A DNA stretch of 64,000 nucleotides from Zingiber officinale (Eukaryota > Streptophyta > Magnoliopsida > Zingiberales > Zingiberaceae), in NCBI RefSeq assembly GCF_018446385.1, contig NC_055996.1:13503317-13567316 (forward strand), read 5' to 3'. Under the pieces are notes generated by a model that made no database searches, was not told where the DNA came from, and saw only the letters and a list, made by a program, of their open reading frames with translations. Position 1 is the stretch's first letter. Each line of letters opens with the position of its first letter. Both the position numbers and the translations under genes were made by a program. Of this stretch, positions 22,816 through 33,097 are shown piece by piece.

Positions 22816-23189
22816 TGAATGTCGTTGTTTTTTTCTTTCGCAGCTTTTTCCCCTTCGCCATTTTTTACTACGGCATTTTTTCTTTCCCTCCCCCCGAAAT
22901 TTTTTGCTTCCGTATTCCATCCCTTTACCTTCTCGATCCAACCTACGATCTCTTCACACTGGCGAACCACCGAAAATAGGTCGCCTGACCTCCCTTCAGC
23001 TAACCCACAGACCGTAGCGGCAAGCCCACCCACCGCCCCTTCTCCTTTCCTCTCCAAGCCCTAAACCCGTCGCCCCTTCTTTGCCCCGCCTCCTCCCTTC
23101 TGCTGCCCGCTTCCACCGCTCCGTTTCCACTACCACTCTACACCTCTGACTGCACACTCGTAGGTCCTCCCTCTTCCCCCGCCTCTTCG

Positions 23190-23709
23190 CCTCTTCCGCC
23201 TCCACCCTTGTCGTCGCAACCACCATCTCCGTCGGAGACAATCTTCCTGACGCCAACCTCTCCTACTTCGGCTCCGATGGGGAGCTTCAGACCGTCACCA
23301 TCTCTGATCTCACCAAGGGCAAGAAAGCCATCTTCTTCGTCGTCCCGGGGCCTTTACGCCTACGTGCTCGCAGAAGCACCTCCCTGGATTTGTGGAAAAG
23401 GTTGGGGAGCTGCATGCCAAAGGCGTGGACACCATTTCCTGCATCTCAGTCAATGACGCTTTCGTGATGCATGCTTGGAAGAAGGATCTCAACATTAAGG
23501 ACGAGGTTTTGCTACTCTCCGACGGAAACAGGGAGTTTACATTGGCACTTGGGGTGGAGTTGGATCTGTCAGACAAGCCCATGGGCCTAGGCCTCCGATC
23601 CCGGCGCTATGCGTTGCTGGTAGAAGATGGGGTTGTCAAAGTGCTCAACTTGGAGGATGGAGGTGCCTTTACCTTCAGCGCCACCGAGGTCTTGCTGAAA
23701 GTCCTCTAA
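23190..23709 (+). pseudogene. Captured peroxiredoxin IIE (chloroplast type II Prx) fragment
   Basis: The plus strand encodes [20 protein letters not shown], then a stretch ending [10 protein letters not shown]. After a frame change come segments [60 protein letters not shown] and [20 protein letters not shown], to the stop at 23707-23709. This is the plastid thiol peroxidase PRXIIE, which reduces hydroperoxides through a Cys in a TPTCS motif. The TPTCSQ codons are still present around 23355-23372 but out of frame, because one G appears to be missing in the GGGG run at ~23347. The preceding sequence has a Ser/Arg-rich transit-peptide look, but without an intact start. It is the 5'-most fragment in the CACTA element and is non-functional as read. 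Confidence 0.85.
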
Positions 23710-24331
23710 CAACCCTTCAACGTCATCCATGTTTCAGGTCCGTGCTTTTTTTTCCCCCTTGTCTATTTACAGTTATCTATTTTTATGATCTCCAAAACTA
23801 TTGAATTTTGATAAACGAATCATGGTCATGCTTTTTGAAGAATGAAATATTTAGTATTTTCTAACTTTCTGGAGAACCAACTCAGGTAGTTTAATTGACT
23901 GATGATGATTGTTGTGTGTAGACCAATTGTTCGCCCAAATGCTTAAGAGAATGAAATGCAATATCTGTCATTTATAATCTAGGTGTCTGTTGAAATCTAT
24001 CATGACCTCTCTACTGATTTTTCAAATCAGTCACAATATCTCCAATCTGTCGAGTAAGGTAATGAACATGACATTGTTGATTCTTCTTGTATATGATACT
24101 AAATGAAAAGCATGCAAAGCTAGATTCCCACAAAGAAATAATTTATATAATTGTAATAACTCATTATTTATATGGTGGTATACTTTAAACAATTGTCGAC
24201 CTATTTTGAAATTTTAAAAAGGCACAACAAAATATGCAAATAGAAAATTTTTAATACTATCTACATTATCTATCTGGAATCTTCAACCAACGATAAAAAT
24301 GTGAGTGATTTCTATTTCCTATTTCTGTTTC

Positions 24332-25640
24332 AGGTCTTGCTAGTTTTGTTGAGTACATTCCTAATGCAAGAGTTTCTCTGCTTAAATACATTCACAGGCA
24401 GCATAATATTTCTTTTGATGTCTCCGTTAATAATCATCTTGGTGTAATGAAGTCCAATGTTCTTAAATGGCTATCTAAAATAGATGACCGTTTCCGTGAC
24501 ATGGTTTTAGTGGTCAACATTTGTTGTAAGCATTTTTTTAAAGTGTTATTAGATTCCTTTGTGATGTTATTCCATTCCTTTTCTCAGCTGAAGGAGTGGG
24601 CTAAAGCACAAGATATTAATGATCCAAAGTCTAGGAGTTTAAGTTCCTATGCCTTTTGTTTGTTGGTTATCTTCCATTTTCAGGTAAAGTTGTGAGTTTG
24701 TGATTCTTTTCTACTCATTTCTTGATGCAATATCAACTATCAAATTCTTTTCTAGAATCCTTCGTGTTGTTTTACTTTTTCTTTAGCAAACCTGCGAACC
24801 ACCAATTTTCCCACCACTGCGAGCAATAATTAATGAAGAAAGAATTTCTAATCGAGGTATATATCTTCTAGAGCCTTGAAACATCTTTATTTCTTACGTC
24901 TTTTTTACATGCCTCCATGTCTATAATTATGATATAGGCCTTTCCTTAGTGTATGTGTATTTTCTACTATTTGTTGCTGCAGGATGGAGTAACTTCTCTG
25001 GGAGTCCTTTTGAGGATGTGTGTTCCACAATATACAGAGGTTCAAATCTAGCAGAATCATAAACCAAAGCTCTCTTGCTCAACTTTTGCTGTCCTTTTTC
25101 GACAAGGTGAGATCTTTTAGATTCATGGCTAATTACCTAATTGTACAACATTAAGCGTTTTAGACTGCGCAAGTCTCGATTTTCTTATCTTGAATTTATA
25201 TAAAGTAGGCTATGATAGAAAGAGGCTGTTGGGATATTGATCAAGATTTAATCTGTATGTGCAGTTTTCAGATATTAGAACTTCTGGTTCAGATTATAGC
25301 ATCTCAACATATGAAGGACGACAAAAAAGGCATCGTTTTTGTAGATCGCTGCCCCTGATTGTAAGATTGTTGATGTTTCTGCTGAAATTTCTTTGAATGA
25401 TTACTTGCAGTCTATAACTAGTTGATGATCTTTCAACTTTACAGATAGAGGATCCTTTCGAGCGAATGGAAAATGCTACTAGAACAGTTCACTGGGTTGA
25501 ACTACCTAAGATATCAAATGCATTTCAGAATGAGCACAATAAGCTTTCGTCTGGTTCGGTGCTCTCTAATCATGACTCCTTGCTCTCTTTTGACTAGGCC
25601 TTTCCTTGCTTCTAAGTTTCGCGAGCAACAATCGTCAACA
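24332..25640 (+). pseudogene. Captured HESO1-like RNA nucleotidyltransferase fragment
   Basis: Exon-like blocks with retained splice borders: GLASFVEYIPNARVSLLKYI with SFDVSVNNHLGVMKSNVLKW and KIDDRFRDMVLVV (~24334-24520); LKEWAKAQDINDPKSRSLSS with YAFCLLVIFHFQ (~24589-24684); QTCEPPIFPPLRAIINEER (~24788-24856); a GWSNFSGSPFEDV block; SLAQLLLSFFDK; STYEGR; and IEDPFERMENATRTVHW (~25445 on). The order matches the nucleotidyltransferase and PAP-associated domains of plant HESO1/URT1-type terminal uridylyltransferases. The block before the first exon, with the catalytic GS motif, is missing, and stops are present. HESO1 uridylates unmethylated miRNAs and acts on AGO1-bound RNAs. Confidence 0.78.
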
Positions 25641-26009
25641 CATTGCATCTGTTTTATTTGATTATGTGAAAGATAACATTTTCTTTAATGCAAGAACGTG
25701 ACTTGTTCATTCGACTACGTATATAATTTTGTTTACTTCTTTTAGTGGTCTAGGATTAAATTAGAGAAACTGTCTACGTATATAATTTCTGTTTACTTCT
25801 TTGTTGTCTCACAGCAAAGTGTTGTGCACAACTTGATATTTTTGCTTGTTGACAAATATCAATTGGCTAAACTTTTTATCTTTAATTTTTTCCCTTTCCT
25901 TGTTCACTTTATTATTATATGTCATAGTTATTACAGGTGATCAAAAGTAGATATGTGAGACTGCCTTGGTTTAGTTTCATAATGTTGTTTGACAAAGAAT
26001 GTTTTCAGG

Positions 26010-27176
26010 ATGAGTAAACAGTACCTTGCCAATGTTGGCCTCTAGATCAATGGAAAGGTGAGTACATGGAAGGTGGATCTAATTTTCTTGTTCTGCTTTG
26101 TGTTACTAAGGCTTGATTCATAAGTTGGAGGAAGGGGCACAGTTCTTGTCGATGCATTGTCAAGGAGCATTCCTCTTGTTAGCGACCAACCAACTATAAT
26201 ATTTGGTGCTGACGTAACACATCCTTATCCTGGGGAAGATTCTAGCCCTTCTATCGCAGTTGTAAGTAATTTTGCCAATCTTCATTTCTTGCTCTATGTA
26301 TAGTTGCCTTGATGTATCCTTACTATCTTGATTATATTTGGTTTGTCAGGTTGTTGCGTCTTAAGACTGGCTCGAGGTGACAAAATATGCTGGATTGGTC
26401 TGTGCTTAGGCCCGTCAAGAATTAATTCAAGATATGTTTAAGGTCTGGCAAGATTATTCTCAGTAAGGAACTCTTACTGGTGGCATGATAAAGTATAAAA
26501 TACAATCTAAAATCAGTTTTAAATAAAATGTTGGTTTTCTTTTCTAATTTACCTGCCTAAGTAGAACATCTGCCATGCAATATCCAGTGAGCTAATTATT
26601 TCCTTCAAAAAGGCTACTAGATAAAAGCCTCAACGGATTATATTCTACAGGTATGAATCTTTGGAAAACTTAAAAAATACTTGATTGTTTAGATTAATAT
26701 AGCAAGTTGTACATTCAGGGATGGAGTGAGTGAGGGTCAATTCTATCAAGTTCTACTATATGAACTAGATGCAATCAGAAAAGTAAATTTTCCAAGAATT
26801 TATACTACGATTCTTGTTTCAGTGTTTTTGTACTCAACATTCCATTTGTGTTTCAAGCCTGTGCCTCTCTAGAACCAAACTATCAACCTCCAGTGACTTT
26901 TGTGGTGGTCCAAAAACGTCATCACACTATACTGTTTGCTAACAATCACGGTGACCACCAATATGTTGATAAGAGTGGAAACATATTGCCTAGTTAGTTT
27001 AGTTGATAGCATGGATGCATCATTTTCAAGACAATTCTATTTTGTATATTTTTTTTAAACCTTGTTTTCTCAATGGAGCTTTCCATCCTTGAAATTCCAG
27101 GGACTGTTGTCGATTCTAAGATAGGCCATCCTACTGAATTTGACTTCTACTTGTGCAGCCATGCAAGCATTCAAGT
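26010..27176 (+). pseudogene. Captured ARGONAUTE (AGO1/AGO10-type) PIWI-domain fragment
   Basis: Exon-like blocks with GT/AG borders: MSKQYLANVGL then a stop and INGK (~26009-26057); [20 protein letters not shown] with [20 protein letters not shown] (~26128-26261), containing the first PIWI aspartate; a block with two in-frame stops reading DWLEVTKYAGLVCA and [31 protein letters not shown] (~26719-26781); [20 protein letters not shown] with [19 protein letters not shown]; and [20 protein letters not shown] plus HASIQ (~27102-27174). The wording is closest to the AGO1/5/10 clade. Several stops make it non-coding. The N, PAZ and MID parts and the end of PIWI are absent. Confidence 0.88.
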
Positions 27177-27311
27177 AACTCATCTCACAACTAATACCTT
27201 TTGTATGATGTACTTATTCAGGTAACTGTTGTAAAAACATATGTGTGTTTATTATTTTTTCAGAACAAGTTTTTCATACATATAATAGTGTATTTCTTTT
27301 AATATGAATAG

Positions 27312-27425
27312 GTTGTTGATCTCCTAGTGCCTTATCAAAGGGGTAGAAAGATTGGACTTTTTGATGGAGCTGGTATGGGGAAGACTAGATTTATTATGGA
27401 ACTAATGATCAACAATATTGGAAAA
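27312..27425 (+). pseudogene. Captured mitochondrial ATP synthase beta (ATP2) exon fragment
   Basis: After an acceptor-like ATATGAATAG the plus strand reads [20 protein letters not shown], then [15 protein letters not shown]. This is the nucleotide-binding loop region of F1 beta, where the family has GGAGVGKT; here it is DGAGMGKT. Only ~38 codons are present. The sequence that follows (to ~27520) has a frame reading [20 protein letters not shown] that I do not recognise; it may be the element's own sequence or a fifth fragment. Confidence 0.8.
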
Positions 27426-27784
27426 AGTTGGCATGAAAGAATCAGCAAGTTGGAAAGAGGATTTCAATGAAATCCTACAAGTTGAAGATTGTGATGTGAC
27501 TTGGGTTGATAATAATTAAGTGCAATCCTACATGACATGAACCACCATCACAAGTTTCTAGTCTTTTGGCTATTGTTCATTAGTTGCAAATGGAGTTTTT
27601 TTGTTTATTTGTATTGGGATAAATTTTATTTGAATATGAGACATGTTTTTTCTTTTGTAATTTGTAATTCTTGTATAAGTAACATTTTGAATGATATTGA
27701 TGTGGGGAATATTCTTTCTTGATTATGATTCTTTATTATTTATTTAAATTGAAATATGATATATTGATATTAAAATATAATAAT

Positions 27785-28102
27785 TTAAAAGACAACAGTT
27801 TAAAATCGTTATTGTTGTCTATCACACTCAAAGACAATGGTTAAAAATCGTTGTCGTAGCCCCAAAAATGGTTGTAACTGGCAGTAAAAATGCTCTAAAT
27901 AACAACGATTTTAAATCGTTATCTTTCCATTCAAAGACAACAGTTTAAAATCGTTGCAAAACTGTTGTCTTTTCATTCAAAGACAACGGTTTAAAACCGT
28001 TGTCGTAGCCCCCCACTTTTAACAACACTGCCAATTACAACGGTTTTAAAGGGCCTACGACAACGATTTTTAACCGTTTCTTTTAATATTTTTGTTGTAG
28101 TG
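27785..28102 (-). repeat. Right terminal and subterminal repeats of the CACTA element
   Basis: Units of GACAACRGTTTAAAAT/ATCGTTGTC type repeat to the terminus TTTTTGTTGTAGTG at 28102. They are inverted with respect to the left end. Confidence 0.88.
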
Positions 28103-28463
28103 ATATTACTTATGTCTTATATTATTAAGGAAAAATAATTGAAACCCATTTAAACCTTTAATGTTTTTCTCAAGTTTGTATTTAACTAATCAATAGTGAC
28201 TCCTATCCAAAGAAAAACTTCACCAAGGTTTTTTAAAATGATTTTGATGTGTGTTCCAAAACATAATTTCCAATCATAATCTTTGGGCTAAATGCACATG
28301 ATTTGTGCATTTGCTTTCCCCATGATTGGATAAATTAATAATCTATGAGAAATTCAATCTTCTTGACCAAAATAATACATCATAACAAGCATTATGACCA
28401 AGAGAATTGTCCCTAACTCCTCACTCCCATCTAAATATATCAAAAGAACAAACAAGGGGAATC

Positions 28464-29738
28464 CTATATTTTTATGAGAGGCAAAACAATGGTTAAGAAA
28501 ATTTTAAGAATTTTGTCTTTGAAATTATCATGGAGGATTGTGGTATAGTCAATATAATACATTCCTAATTCCCTTCGAAGAAAACTAAATTCAACTTCGG
28601 GAAGAGATTTAGTGAAAATGTCGGCTAAGTTTGATTTTGACTCAATATAATTTAGAGTAATATCACCTTGAGTCACATGATCACAAATAAAATGATGCTT
28701 GACCTCTATGTGTTTTGTTCTTAAATGATAAACGAGATTTTTTTATCAAATTTATTGTACTCACATTATCACAAAGAACTTGGACATTTTTATAAGTGAG
28801 TTTATAGTCTTCTAGAGTATGAGTAATCCACAATAATTGTGATATGCACTCTCCCATAGCAATATATTCCGCTTCGGATGTGAAGAGAGCTACATAATAT
28901 TATTTCCTACTTGACCAATTTACTAGAGAGGACCCTAGAAATTGGCATCCACCACTAGTACTTTTGTGATCCAATTTACATCTAGTATAATCGGAATCGG
29001 TATATCCTACCAGATCAAAAGTTTCGATTTGTGGATACCAAAGTCCTACATTTTGAGTTCCTTGAGATATCGAAGAATTCGCTTAACGACACTCAAATGT
29101 GACTGCTTGGCACATGATTGATACCTTGCACATATACCCACGATAAAAAGTATGTCGGGTCTACTAGTCATGAGATAAAGAAAACTCCCTACAGCACTAC
29201 GATACACCTTAGAGTCAACTTCCTTTCTTTCAAGATCGTTATCTAATTTAGTGCTAGTAGCCATAGGAGTAGATATATCTTTGGCATTTTTCATTCCAAA
29301 CTTCTTAAATAACTCTTTAGCATATTTAGATTGATGAATATAAATTTCCTATTTTATTTATTTAATTTGTAAACCTAGGAAAAATATTAACTCACCAACT
29401 AAACTCATTTCAAACTCACTTTACATGTGATTGATGAACTCATTTAAAAAATCTTTGTTTGTGGAGCCACAAACAATGTCATCTACATATACTTGGGCCA
29501 CGAACACATCATTACCACTATTTTACAAAAATAAGGTGGGATCAATTTGCCCTCTATGAAATCCTTTTGATACTAGAAATGTTGACAATTATTCATATCA
29601 AGCCCGTGGAGCTTGTTTTAGCCCATATAAGGCCTTTTTAAGTTTATATACATGGTTTGGACATTCTAAATTTTTAAACCTTGGTGGTTGCTCAACATAT
29701 ACCTCTTCCTTTATAACACCATTTAAAAATACTGATTT
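28464..29738 (-). pseudogene. Copia RT C-terminal part and RNase H
   Basis: On the minus strand the first bases continue the RT interrupted by the TRIM ([15 protein letters not shown] segment near 29690). Then come the RT catalytic box QVYVDDIVC (~29490-29520), MKNAKDISTPMATSTKLDND with SAVGSFLYLMTSRPDILFIV (29046-29294), and the copia RNase H C-terminal signature LADIFTKSLPEVEFSFLRRE (28464-28676). Shifts and stops break the frame throughout. 28106-28463 holds the short sequence between the pol stop and the CACTA element. Confidence 0.88.
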
Positions 29739-29857
29739 TGTATGATCGAAAAGGATTTAGATATCTCATAGTTTTGCTCTTGGGTTCTCCCCAAAAGGCC
29801 TCATGTCAATGGAGATATTTTTCTCTTATAAACCCATGATCTTTCCCATGTGTTTTC

Positions 29858-30877
29858 TGTTAGAACCCCAAGGTTGTTTTGGTGTGATCAACATGTTAAG
29901 TTAGGTCCTGTGTGTTTCTAACCTTGTGTCTAAGTGTGCAGGAGCTTAGGAACACAGGTAGTCGAGCGGAAGACGCAGCTAGCGAGAAGGACGGCAGTCC
30001 GAGGGACGAGGTGCTGCGGAAGAGTACACCGGCGGACGAGAAGGAAGCGCGCGGTGGTTCCGAGGGACGAAATCCGGAGCGGAAGATTGCTCGGAGAGCA
30101 AGAGACGCAGCTAGCGAGAAGGTCGGCGACCGAGGAACGAAGACTGCGGATGAGTACGCTGGCGGACGAGAAGGAAACACGCGGCAATTCCGAGGGACGA
30201 GAAGCCGGAGGGAAGCCCGCTCGAGAAGACCGGAAGTTGGGTTCGGGTGAGCCCTTTTCCGGATGGCAGAGATCACCCAAGTGAGCGGATCCGGAGGAGA
30301 AGAACCGGACCGAGGCGGGACTAAACCAGAGAAGAGGTTCCGGACGAAAAAGTCAATGGCTGTTGACTTTGGGCTCCGGGGCGCCCGGAACAGTCCGGGG
30401 CGCCCGGAGCCCTTCCGGGCGCCCGGACCCAGTATTTTCACCAGATCGAGTCAAAACTCGATCTGAACGTTGGGGGATAAAATTTATCCCCCCCCAGGGC
30501 GCCCGGAACCCTTCCAGGCGCCCCGACCAAGGCTATAAATATAGCCTTGGTCCAGAAGCTTTTCATCAATTCAGAACTCACGCTTTTCTTTCAAACACTT
30601 GTACGCTTTCTGTAGTTAGCTTCTATTGTGCGCTTCAACTTTGTAAGAGGCTTCTCCGCCTGAAGGAGAAATTCTAGTGCGATCATCTTTCTTGGATTAA
30701 CAACCTCCCCGATTGTAACCAAGTCAAAACCTGGTGCCTCGTTTTCTGTTATGATCTTAGTTTATTGCTTTGATTATTTTACAAGTGTCAGTTTAAGAGT
30801 TCGAGAAGGGTTGGTTTGTGTTTTGATTTCTGCAGGGCTATTCAACCCCCCCTTCTAGCCGGCCCAACGGTCCTACA
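29858..30877 (+). repeat. TRG-1 5' LTR
   Basis: TG...CA bounded, with GC-rich GGGCGCCCGGA repeats (30378-30430, 30497-30530), TATAAATA at ~30534 as a candidate TATA box, and the terminal TTCAACCCCCCCTTCTAGCC block before the primer site. Long open frames on both strands (29896-30441) are a by-product of GC-rich composition. Confidence 0.92.
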
Positions 30878-30933
30878 AGTGGTATCAGAGCCGAGACGCT
30901 TTAGGAGGACTAACCGCCGAACGAAGCAACGCG

Positions 30934-32391
30934 ATGGCCGGACCAAGCATCTACCCGCCGAAATATGAAGGGGACTTCGCTACCTGGAAAAAACTGATGC
31001 AGGTATTTCTTACTACAGATATTGAATTATTTTTAACAATGAAATTTGGCTTTGAAGCTCCAGAGGACAAGGAAATAGATAAATGGACAAAAAAGGAGCA
31101 GGCCGACTTCGTGGCGAACGGCAAAACAGAGTACCATCTGCTAAGTGTCCTTCCGCCTCAAGAAGTCAACAGGATCGGTAAATATAACTCCGCAAAGGAA
31201 CTTTGGGAGAAGTTCCTCGAGCTGCATGAAGGTACGTCCGAAGCCAAGCTCACTAGACGAGATCTGCTTCGCAATCAGCTCACCAGCCTGCGACTTGGGG
31301 AAGATGAGACAGTCGTACATCTGCACTCCAGAATAAAAGAAATCATCACCGGACTCACGAATCTCAGAGAAGAGGTAAGTAACCGAGATTCGCTCAGGTA
31401 CGCTTTAAATTCCTTCCCTAGAAATTCAAAATGGGCATCACTAGTAGATGCATTTTACATTTCTAAAGATTTAGAAAAGACTTCATTAGAAGAATTCTTT
31501 TCAACATTTGAAGTGCATGAGTCAAGATGTGCAGGAATGAAGGAGCCTAAAAACAACGTCGCCCTCAAAGCCTCGAGAGACGAACTAGAATCTGAATCCT
31601 CTCTCGACGACGAGGAAATGGTAATGATGGTAAGAAGATTCAAGAAACTTTGTAAATCCAGATCTACTAACCATCCGCAGGGAAAGAAGAGAAGAACGAT
31701 CCGCTGCTACCACTGCGACGAAGAAGGGCACGTCAAGGACAACTGCCCCAAGCTGAAGAACAAGGACAAGGAGAAGGGTAAGAAGCCTATCCAAAAGCGA
31801 AAGGCCCTAAAGGCGACGTGGGACGATACATCGTCCGAATCGGAAGTCGAAGCTTTCTCCGGACTCGCACTGATGGCGAGTCATCAAGACGACGACTGCG
31901 ATTCAAGCTCTTCCGAAATGAGCATCGAGAGCATCGATGAAGGGGGAGACACGTCGGAAGAAAGCAGCAGCTCAGGGGGAGAAACGGACAACGAGATCGA
32001 CAAGGTAAGTCAGGTACGATCTCTTCCTCCCGATAAAATGTTTAAATTCGTTAAACTTTTAACAAAAGATTGTTGCAAGTTAGAAAGTGAAAATAAAAAT
32101 TTAAAAGTAATTCTAGCTAAATCTTGTCCCTTAGAAGAATTAGATAAATTAAAACTAGCAAATGAACAATTGAAACTTAAAAATGATGATTTGAAAATTC
32201 AAGTAGATAACTTGAAAAACTATGCATGTTCATCTAAAACTAATTTTAGAAGATTTAATAATTTAAATTGGTACTTTAAATATCACCCGGGACAAATTAA
32301 GAATATTTCAAGAAAATATGTCCCTAAAAATTTTTTGGTTAATCCAGTAGGTTGGAACCTATATTGGGTTCCGAAATCATGCTTAAATTAA
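30934..32391 (+). CDS. Intact copia gag protein of TRG-1
   Basis: Uninterrupted 485-residue reading frame starting with ATG 57 bp after the LTR. The N-terminal part is a UBN2-type copia gag domain (GPSIYPPKYEGDFATWKKLM ... LWEKFLELHEGTSEAKLTRR, about 1-190). A CCHC zinc knuckle CYHCDEEGHVKDNC follows (~259-272), flanked by basic stretches, then an acidic Ser-rich segment and a coiled-coil-like Leu/Lys region (~370-435). It ends WNLYWVPKSCLN. Such proteins form the virus-like particle and package RNA. It lacks any protease. An intact frame despite the surrounding decay suggests recent insertion. Confidence 0.9.
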   Translation: MAGPSIYPPKYEGDFATWKKLMQVFLTTDIELFLTMKFGFEAPEDKEIDKWTKKEQADFVANGKTEYHLLSVLPPQEVNRIGKYNSAKELWEKFLELHEGTSEAKLTRRDLLRNQLTSLRLGEDETVVHLHSRIKEIITGLTNLREEVSNRDSLRYALNSFPRNSKWASLVDAFYISKDLEKTSLEEFFSTFEVHESRCAGMKEPKNNVALKASRDELESESSLDDEEMVMMVRRFKKLCKSRSTNHPQGKKRRTIRCYHCDEEGHVKDNCPKLKNKDKEKGKKPIQKRKALKATWDDTSSESEVEAFSGLALMASHQDDDCDSSSSEMSIESIDEGGDTSEESSSSGGETDNEIDKVSQVRSLPPDKMFKFVKLLTKDCCKLESENKNLKVILAKSCPLEELDKLKLANEQLKLKNDDLKIQVDNLKNYACSSKTNFRRFNNLNWYFKYHPGQIKNISRKYVPKNFLVNPVGWNLYWVPKSCLN

Positions 32392-33097
32392 TTTTAAAAT
32401 TAAAATTCACGCTTTAAGTGAGAAAATTAAACAAAGAATTTCTTTATGAGGTTTTGTCAAGGAAGTGATTGTTGCTCCAATAACCAAGAAGGCCTAGTGC
32501 CTCGCCACGACCTGGAAGTAAAAATATTGAAATAAATGTTTAATTAACTTACTAATAAAGCATTAATACAAGAATTAATTAGTGCTTTAAAAAGGGTTAT
32601 TCAAAACATTTTATTTCAATTTAGAAATTTACTTAGAATTTTTTTTGACTTAGTCATTTGTTTTAAAAAAAAAATGTGCTTAAAAATTCTCAAAAATCAT
32701 TCTTTCTTAAGTTAAAATATTTTCTGAAATTATAAATTTATGCTCAAATTACTTAGAAATTTTTTTTCCTAAGTCAGAAACTTAGCAATTTTTTTAAGTT
32801 AGAAATATTTTTCAAAATAATTCTTGCAAAAACTTAAAATTATTTTTATAAATTTATTTTAAATATTTTTTCAAATTTACTAAATCTTTAATCCTTAGAT
32901 TGTTTTTCTTGGAACCCCATTTTTTGTGATCAAAGGGGGAGAAGGGAAAGTATAAGTCTAGGGGGAGGTAGATAGATTTAATTTTTTTTTCTATCTTTTT
33001 GTACTTAAATTGCAAATTAAGTTAAGTTACTTAATTTTATTTAAAGTCTATTTTACCCTATCTTAACTTGGGTTGATCACACCAAAAAGGGGGAGAT
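32392..33097 (+). other. TRG-1 non-coding 3' internal region
   Basis: AT-rich sequence with repeated AAATTACTTAGAAATTTTTT-type segments and no coding frame. It ends in the polypurine tract before 33098. This is where protease-integrase-RT would be in an autonomous copia element. Confidence 0.75.

Larger units (their letters stand above)
22527..28102 (+). mobile_element. CACTA (En/Spm) transposon carrying host gene fragments (Pack-CACTA)
   Basis: The left end CACTACAAGAAAAAC and right end TTTTTGTTGTAGTG are inverted and match the canonical CACTA terminus. The 3-bp target duplication ATA is perfect (22524-22526 and 28103-28105). Both ends carry subterminal arrays of ACAACGGTTTT/AAAACCGTTGTC motifs. 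The 5.6-kb body encodes no recognisable transposase, so it is non-autonomous. Instead it contains, all on the plus strand and in this order, fragments of peroxiredoxin IIE, a HESO1-like nucleotidyltransferase, an AGO1/AGO10-type ARGONAUTE and mitochondrial ATP synthase beta. Introns with GT/AG borders are retained, so capture happened at DNA level. Confidence 0.93.

Noticed and set aside
26010-27176. A functional ARGONAUTE gene
   Set aside because: Several in-frame stops, missing N, PAZ and MID domains, and it lies between CACTA ends.
29896-30441. Long open frames on both strands in the TRG-1 LTR (repeated at 33136-33681)
   Set aside because: They overlap each other on opposite strands in GC-rich LTR sequence and duplicate with the LTR; no domain is visible.
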